From Lachnospiraceae bacterium (GTDB lineage: Bacteria; Bacillota; Clostridia; Lachnospirales; Lachnospiraceae), in NCBI GenBank assembly GCA_024696005.1, contig JAILHF010000011.1, forward strand, positions 1 to 64,000: a stretch of DNA of 64,000 bases, read 5' to 3'. Below are positions 59,161-64,000 of the stretch, one piece after another. The notes beneath the pieces were generated by a model. That model worked only from the letters and a program-made list of their open reading frames with translations, had not been told where the DNA came from and did no database searches. How positions within the stretch are numbered: the stretch's first letter is position 1; every line of letters begins with the position of its first letter. A program made the position numbers and the translations under genes.

Positions 59161-60138
59161 ATGAAAGAGTTATCGAAGCTTCTGGGTTACCGGGAAGAGA
59201 TCCGGGTCGTGGATGCCACGATGCGGGACGGCGGTCTGGTGAATGATTTCCATTTTTCGGATGAATTTGTCAAGGCGCTGTACATGACCAATCTCAAGGC
59301 CGGAGTTGACTACATGGAACTGGGATACAAGGGTTCCAAAGAAATGTTTGACGTAAACAAGTTCGGAAAGTGGAAGTTTACGAACGACGAGGATATCCTG
59401 AAGGTCATCGGGGAGAACAAGGACACGGGGATGAAGCTGGCAGCCATGGCCGATGTGGGGCGCTGCGACTACAAGACGGACATCATTTCCCGCTCCGAGA
59501 GCCCGCTGGACCTGATCCGCGTGGCCTGCTACATCCATCAGATCCCCGCGGCGATCGACATGATCGAGGACGCCAAGCGCAAGGGATATGAGGTGAGCTG
59601 CAACATCATGGCGATCAGCAATGCCCAGGAGGGCGACATCAAGGTCGCGCTGGACATGCTGGGACAGTCTCCGGTCGATGTGATCTACATCGTGGACAGC
59701 TTCGGCTCGCTTTTCCCCGAGCAGATCGCGCGCATTGCCCATCTTTACGGGGAATTTGCCGAGAAATACGGAAAACAGCTGGGAATGCATGCGCACAATA
59801 ACCAGCAGCTGGCATTTGCAAACACCATCGAGGCGGTCGGAGACGGCGTGAACTGGCTGGATGCGACCTACAACGGTATGGGCCGCGGGGCCGGCAACTG
59901 CTACATGGAGCATCTTCTGGGCTTTTTGCGCAATCCAAAATACAATCTGTTCCCCGTGATCCGTTTTATCGAGAATCAGATGGCCGAACTGAAGAAGAGC
60001 GGTGCAGTCTGGGGGTATGAAACGCAGTATTTTTTTACGGGACTCCTTAACCAGCATCCCAGGTCGGCCATAGCGTTCACGAAGGAAGGCCGCAAGGATT
60101 ACGCCCAGTTTTATACGGAACTGCTGGGGATGGATTGA
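59161..60138 (+). CDS. DRE-TIM aldolase-domain protein (4-hydroxy-2-oxovalerate aldolase/HMGL-like)
   Basis: A 325-residue TIM-barrel enzyme of the HMG-CoA lyase-like family. The start motif VVDATMRDGGLVN supplies the metal and catalytic residues (Arg22-Asp23 region). HAHNNQQLAF gives metal ligands His210 and His212. DSFGSLFPEQI and NGMGRGAGNCYMEHLL are family motifs. It lacks the C-terminal communication domain of DmpG. The reaction is probably a retro-aldol or Claisen-type cleavage or condensation with pyruvate or acetyl donors; the exact substrate cannot be told. It overlaps the acyl-ACP thioesterase gene by one base (TGATG), so the two are translationally coupled. Confidence 0.88.
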   Translation: MKELSKLLGYREEIRVVDATMRDGGLVNDFHFSDEFVKALYMTNLKAGVDYMELGYKGSKEMFDVNKFGKWKFTNDEDILKVIGENKDTGMKLAAMADVGRCDYKTDIISRSESPLDLIRVACYIHQIPAAIDMIEDAKRKGYEVSCNIMAISNAQEGDIKVALDMLGQSPVDVIYIVDSFGSLFPEQIARIAHLYGEFAEKYGKQLGMHAHNNQQLAFANTIEAVGDGVNWLDATYNGMGRGAGNCYMEHLLGFLRNPKYNLFPVIRFIENQMAELKKSGAVWGYETQYFFTGLLNQHPRSAIAFTKEGRKDYAQFYTELLGMD

Positions 60139-60887
60139 TGACGCAGCACTATCTGTACGAGGAGACTAAAGTCCAGGAATTCCGGGATGCGGATGCGGAC
60201 GGAGCGGTCGGGATGCGGGGATACCTGGAATATTTCCAGGATGCCGCCGCCAGCTACATGCACCGTTTCGGCTGGGGAAACGACACGGTCCACGAACAGT
60301 ACGGTGTGGCGTGGGTATACACGAAATACCGCATGCAGCTTTATGAAAAGACGATCTATGACCATCCGCTCAAGCTCGAATGCTGGATAGAGCCTACCGG
60401 GCGGAGCATCGCCGTAAGGCATGCGCTCGAGATCAGCAAAGAAGGCCGCCTGATGGCGCGCGGAAGGCTGGAGAGCTGCATCATTGACATCAAGAGACAG
60501 AGGATCAGCCGCCTGGAAAAGATCGGCTATGATCCGGAGCTGGCGCTGGAGCGCGAGAATCCGACGGAAGAGTTTACAAGGATCGAACAGTCGGCGGAGG
60601 GAATGGAGAAGGCGTACTCCAGGCGCGTGCGTTATTCGGACCTGGATAACAACGCGCACATGAACAATCTCCGCTACATCCCTTTGCTGCTGGACGCTTT
60701 TTCGCCCGATTACCACGGGACGCATCTGCTCAGGGATCTGGAGATCCACTACAGGAAGCAGTGCCTGTATGACGAACTGCTTTCCGTATGCAGGGAAGAA
60801 GAGGAAGAAGGGGTCTGGCGCATGCTGGTCCTGAAGGAAGACGGAAACGCTGCAGTCTGCGCAAGGCTGCGTTTTGAAAAAACATGA
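60138..60887 (+). CDS. Acyl-ACP thioesterase
   Basis: A 249-residue double hot-dog enzyme that releases fatty acids from acyl carrier protein. The N-terminal hot-dog has GYLEYFQDAAASYMHRFGWG and AWVYTKYRMQLYEKT. The C-terminal one has RVRYSDLDNNAHMNNLRYI, which carries the catalytic Asn/His positions of the FatA/FatB family, and LRDLEIHYRKQCLYDE. Length matches bacterial members. The start is the ATG in TGATG at 60138. It could supply free acids for membrane, lipoprotein or small-molecule acylation; pairing with an aldolase is unusual. Confidence 0.9.
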   Translation: MTQHYLYEETKVQEFRDADADGAVGMRGYLEYFQDAAASYMHRFGWGNDTVHEQYGVAWVYTKYRMQLYEKTIYDHPLKLECWIEPTGRSIAVRHALEISKEGRLMARGRLESCIIDIKRQRISRLEKIGYDPELALERENPTEEFTRIEQSAEGMEKAYSRRVRYSDLDNNAHMNNLRYIPLLLDAFSPDYHGTHLLRDLEIHYRKQCLYDELLSVCREEEEEGVWRMLVLKEDGNAAVCARLRFEKT

Positions 60888-60906
60888 AGATCCGGGAGGA
60901 GAAAAA

Positions 60907-61893
60907 ATGAGCATCAGAGTAGGTATCATGGGGTACGGCAATCTGTCGAGGGGCGTGGAGAGCGCGATCCGGCAGAATGAGGACATGGAGCTGGCGGCTG
61001 TCTTTACCAGGCGCGATCCGAAGAGCGTGCAGATCCGCACAGAGGGTGTTCCCGTGCTGGCAGAGGAGGAACTGCTGTCCTGGAAGGACAAGCTGGATGT
61101 CCTGGTCCTGGGCGGCGGAAGCGCAACGGATCTTCCGGTCCAGACGCCGAAATACGCAGAGCATTTCAATGTGGTGGACAGTTTCGACACCCATGCCCGC
61201 ATCGCGGAGCATTTTGCCAATGTGGATGCGGCGGCCAAGGCCGGCGGACATGTCGCCGTGATCTCGGTCGGCTGGGATCCGGGCATGTTTTCCCTTCTCC
61301 GCATGGTCAGTGACGCTGTGCTTCCGGAGGGCAGGCATTACACCTTCTGGGGACGCGGTGTCAGCCAGGGACATTCCGACGCGATCCGCCGCATCGAGGG
61401 CGTGAAGGATGCGCGTCAGTACACGATCCCGGTGGAGGATGCCGTGGAAGCGGTACGCAGGGGAGAAACGCCTGATTTTACCACTCGGCAGATGCACACG
61501 AGAGAATGCTTTGTCGTGGCCGAGGAAGGTGCCGACAAAGCCCGCATCGAAAAAGAGATCAAGGAAATGCCCAATTACTTTGCCGATTATGACACCACGG
61601 TCCACTTCATCAGCGAAGAGGAACTCAAGCGCGATCACAGCGGTCTTCCGCACGGGGGATTCGTGATCCGCAGCGGTGTGACCGGCATGGAAAAGGAAAA
61701 CAGACATATCATCGAATACAAGCTTACGCTGGATTCGAACCCCGAGTTTACGGGATCGGTGCTGGCGGCTTATGCCAGAGCGGCATATCGCCTGGCGAAG
61801 GAAGGAAACAGCGGGTGCAGGAGCGTGTTTGACATCGCACCTGCTTATCTGAGCAGCAAGAGCGCAGAGGAGCTTCGGAGCCATCTGCTTTAA
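60907..61893 (+). CDS. ddh: meso-Diaminopimelate dehydrogenase
   Basis: The start chosen is 60907, behind GGGAGGAGAAAAA, giving 328 residues. It catalyses NADPH-dependent interconversion of tetrahydrodipicolinate and meso-diaminopimelate, a one-step route to lysine and peptidoglycan precursors. Marks: RVGIMGYGNLSRGVE (Rossmann nucleotide site), VVDSFDTHARI, SVGWDPGMFSLLR, FWGRGVSQGHSDAIRRI and DYDTTVHFI. All are characteristic of Ddh. It lies 19 bases after the thioesterase and appears to be in the same transcript. It is a typical Clostridia housekeeping enzyme. Confidence 0.96.
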   Translation: MSIRVGIMGYGNLSRGVESAIRQNEDMELAAVFTRRDPKSVQIRTEGVPVLAEEELLSWKDKLDVLVLGGGSATDLPVQTPKYAEHFNVVDSFDTHARIAEHFANVDAAAKAGGHVAVISVGWDPGMFSLLRMVSDAVLPEGRHYTFWGRGVSQGHSDAIRRIEGVKDARQYTIPVEDAVEAVRRGETPDFTTRQMHTRECFVVAEEGADKARIEKEIKEMPNYFADYDTTVHFISEEELKRDHSGLPHGGFVIRSGVTGMEKENRHIIEYKLTLDSNPEFTGSVLAAYARAAYRLAKEGNSGCRSVFDIAPAYLSSKSAEELRSHLL

Positions 61894-61928
61894 GATCATG
61901 GAACAGCCAGACGGAAGGGGGTGACGGG

Positions 61929-64000
61929 ATGAATCCTTGTCCGAATTGCGGCGCGGAAATGACTTTTGACATAGCGTCGCAGATGCTGAAATGCCCGTTT
62001 TGTGAGGGGACGGTAGCGCCGACGGCGGCAGCAGCCGGGAAAGCGGCAGAGGAATCGCATTATGTGGAGTATTCCGAGGCGCCGAAGGAGGACGGCATCG
62101 CCATGGATGTGACGCCGCAGATGAGCGCACAGCCGCAGATGCAGCCCGCGGGGCAGGTTCCGCCTGCCGGAATGCAGCAGCAGTCTTATGCCCAGCCGCA
62201 GCAGCTGGGGCCGAGCCCGTCGCAGCAGAGCTATGGGATGCCGCAGCAGACAAATGTGATGCCGACTCAGACGTTCGGGGCGGTGGTGCCGCCTGTGGGC
62301 GGACAGCAGCAGGCTTACGGGACAGCACCGCAGCAGCTGGGGCCGAGCCCGTCAAAGCAGAGCTATGGGATGCCCCCGCAGCAGGGAATGGGGATGCCGC
62401 AGCAGGGCTACGGAATGCCGCAGCAGGGGTATGCGATGCCTCAGCAGCAAGCTTATGCGCAGCCCCAGCAGCCAAACGGCATGCAGATGGCTTACGGAGC
62501 CGTGGAACCGCCCGCCGGCGTTGCGCCGCAGATGGCCGGAACGGCACCGCAGCAGCAGTCCTTTGAGGGACAGCAGGGGACGGCCGAAACACAGCCGGAT
62601 GCTTTTGACGTGATCTCCTATACCTGCCCGCAGTGCGGAGGCAGCATCTATGCCACCGAGGAGTCGGTGAACGGCTTCTGCAGCTACTGCGGATCCAATC
62701 TGATGCTGCAGTCGCGCATGGGAAAGATGCCCAGGCCGAAAAAGATCATTCCCTTCAGCATCGACAAGCAGAAATGCAAAGCGGCTTACCAGAACTATAC
62801 GGCAAAAGCACTTTTTGCGCCGAAGGAATTCAAGGATCCGAATGCCCTGGAGCGTTTCCGCGGGATCTACATGCCCTATTGGGTATACGACTCGGGGCTG
62901 AACCAGCAGGTAAACCTGAGGGGCAAAAAGAGCTACCGGCGGGGCAATTACGTTTATACCGAGCATTATAAGTGCAGCGCCTACGTGGACTGCTTTTACC
63001 GCGGGCTCACGTTTGACGCGTCCGCATCCTTTGACGATTATTTCAGCCGGGGGATCGCGCCTTTCGATGTCCGGGCCATGGTGGATTTTAACGAGAATTA
63101 CATGAGCGGATTCTACGCCGACATGCAGGATGTCGACTACCGTGTGTACATGGCGGATGCCATGAATTTCAGCCAGAAGCAGATCTTTGCGGGGATCAGT
63201 TCCGCACGCTGCTTCCCGGGCGTGACGATCAGTGACGATGAATCGAAAACGATCCACCCGATGCTGGAGGGAGGATCGGCATATCTTGCTTTCCAGCCGG
63301 TCTGGTTCCTTTCCTACCGGAAGAAGGACCGCGTGGCCTATGCGGTCGTCAACGGTCAGACCGGAAAGATCGTCAGCGACCTGCCGGTGGACAACAAGAA
63401 GGTGTTGCTCTCGGCCGGGCTGATCGCGCTGGTCCTTTACGCGATCATGGCATTTCTTCCGGCCATGACGCCGGTCGTGCTTCTGGGAACGACCCAGTTC
63501 ATTTCCCTGGTATCTGTGGGAATGCTTCTGGCCACGCTCTCCAAGGTGATCAAACGGGAAAAACGCCTGGACGATAAAGGTTATCTGAGCAAATACGATC
63601 TGAAAAATTACAAGGCGAAAGAGGTCAAGGACAACAGCGGTAAAAAGGCGACGGCCGGGGTGCTTTCGGCCATCGGTGTGGTTGCCGTTGTGGGTCTTCA
63701 GTTCGGCGTGCAGATCGCCGCGGTGATCATATCGCTCGTCGGAGCCAAGCTCCTGGCGCTCATAGCGGCAGCCACGATGGTCATAATGACCTTTATCGGC
63801 TTTTCCAAGGCGGGAGAGGGGCCGAAGGAGACCAAGACCGGTCTTCAGCTCGGACTGGCCGCCATCCTCGGAGCCACGGCTTTTGCAACGCTTTTGCACA
63901 TCTTCAGGCCGCCTTCGGACCTCCTGTTTTATGGCGGGACGTTCGTGATGATGGCAGGCACGATCATTTGCCAGCTGCTGTCGCTGAAGCAGTACAATCT
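61929..64000 (+). CDS. Zinc-ribbon, Gln/Pro-rich membrane protein (partial)
   Basis: Starts at 61929 behind GGAAGGGGGTGACGGG; 690 codons are visible and the frame continues past the window. Two zinc ribbons are seen: Cys4/Cys7/Cys22/Cys25 (CPNCG...CPFC) and Cys233/Cys236 with a second CxxC near 252-255 (CPQCGG...CSYCG). Between them is a disordered linker rich in Gln, Pro, Met and Gly, with a near-duplicated QLGPSPSxQSYGMP unit. A conserved soluble region follows (PYWVYDSGLNQQVNLRGKK, FQPVWFLSYRKKDRVAYAVV). About six membrane segments start near residue 497. It resembles Clostridia TFIIB-type zinc-ribbon proteins of unknown role. It is probably the last visible gene of the 59161 operon. Confidence 0.85.
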   Translation, partial: MNPCPNCGAEMTFDIASQMLKCPFCEGTVAPTAAAAGKAAEESHYVEYSEAPKEDGIAMDVTPQMSAQPQMQPAGQVPPAGMQQQSYAQPQQLGPSPSQQSYGMPQQTNVMPTQTFGAVVPPVGGQQQAYGTAPQQLGPSPSKQSYGMPPQQGMGMPQQGYGMPQQGYAMPQQQAYAQPQQPNGMQMAYGAVEPPAGVAPQMAGTAPQQQSFEGQQGTAETQPDAFDVISYTCPQCGGSIYATEESVNGFCSYCGSNLMLQSRMGKMPRPKKIIPFSIDKQKCKAAYQNYTAKALFAPKEFKDPNALERFRGIYMPYWVYDSGLNQQVNLRGKKSYRRGNYVYTEHYKCSAYVDCFYRGLTFDASASFDDYFSRGIAPFDVRAMVDFNENYMSGFYADMQDVDYRVYMADAMNFSQKQIFAGISSARCFPGVTISDDESKTIHPMLEGGSAYLAFQPVWFLSYRKKDRVAYAVVNGQTGKIVSDLPVDNKKVLLSAGLIALVLYAIMAFLPAMTPVVLLGTTQFISLVSVGMLLATLSKVIKREKRLDDKGYLSKYDLKNYKAKEVKDNSGKKATAGVLSAIGVVAVVGLQFGVQIAAVIISLVGAKLLALIAAATMVIMTFIGFSKAGEGPKETKTGLQLGLAAILGATAFATLLHIFRPPSDLLFYGGTFVMMAGTIICQLLSLKQYN

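Noticed and set aside
1-64000. tRNA, rRNA, known riboswitch, integrase or transposase genes
   Set aside because: I looked for their typical motifs on both strands and saw none that I could support; a covariance search could still find a weak match.

Overview
The window reads as a chromosomal segment of a gut-type Clostridia, most likely Lachnospiraceae-like. The evidence is a moderately high-GC genome with low-GC intergenic spots, AGGAGG-type ribosome sites, sigma-A promoters with 17-bp spacers, the rpmE-yqhQ-prmC-prfA order typical of Firmicutes, YesM/YesN-type sensors, many lipoproteins and several very large BspA-like surface proteins with bacterial Ig-like domains. No rRNA or tRNA gene, CRISPR array, intact insertion sequence or prophage was seen. 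The only clear decay is a headless DUF1016/YhcG nuclease fragment at the left edge.

Layout. 1-2.2 kb: nuclease remnant, glycerate 2-kinase, small membrane protein. 2.3-5.7 kb: translation block (L31, YqhQ, PrmC, RF1). 5.8-10.5 kb: membrane-anchored SGNH hydrolase, AraC regulator and a GH3 glycosidase. 10.5-14.4 kb: hybrid histidine kinase divergent from a PAS-GGDEF protein, separated by a three-hairpin intergenic element. 14.5-19.6 kb: giant BspA-like surface protein (A). 19.8-28.0 kb: tightly overlapping operon of a YesN-type regulator, two solute-binding lipoproteins, a YesM-type kinase and a GH2 glycosidase, with no permease. 28.1-29.4 kb: MetY. 29.5-38.5 kb: surface proteins B and C with a transglutaminase-like lipoprotein between them. 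38.6-44.4 kb: a tiny CW_7-domain protein, a lipoprotein, a cysteine hydrolase, a GT-C membrane glycosyltransferase and a secreted protein with 24 SASDN repeats. 44.6-48.8 kb: NAD(P)HX repair enzyme divergent from a PD-(D/E)XK/P-loop ATPase fusion, then a radical SAM enzyme. 49-53 kb: a von Willebrand-type lipoprotein and an HD-GYP protein. 53.2-56.7 kb: surface protein D. 56.9-59 kb: C39-like cysteine peptidase and MATE transporter. 59.1-64 kb: operon of DRE-TIM aldolase, acyl-ACP thioesterase, meso-diaminopimelate dehydrogenase and a zinc-ribbon membrane protein cut by the right edge.

The strongest theme is the cell surface. Four secreted proteins (A-D) have different N-terminal repeat regions but end in one shared module of about 300-450 residues. 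None has an LPXTG, SLH or choline-binding signal, so the shared end is the best candidate for an undescribed anchoring or assembly module. The second theme is glycan sensing and use (GH3 with AraC; GH2 with a two-component system and permease-less binding proteins). The third is cyclic-di-GMP signalling (one GGDEF, one HD-GYP). All family assignments come from reading motifs in the translated sequence; no database search was run.
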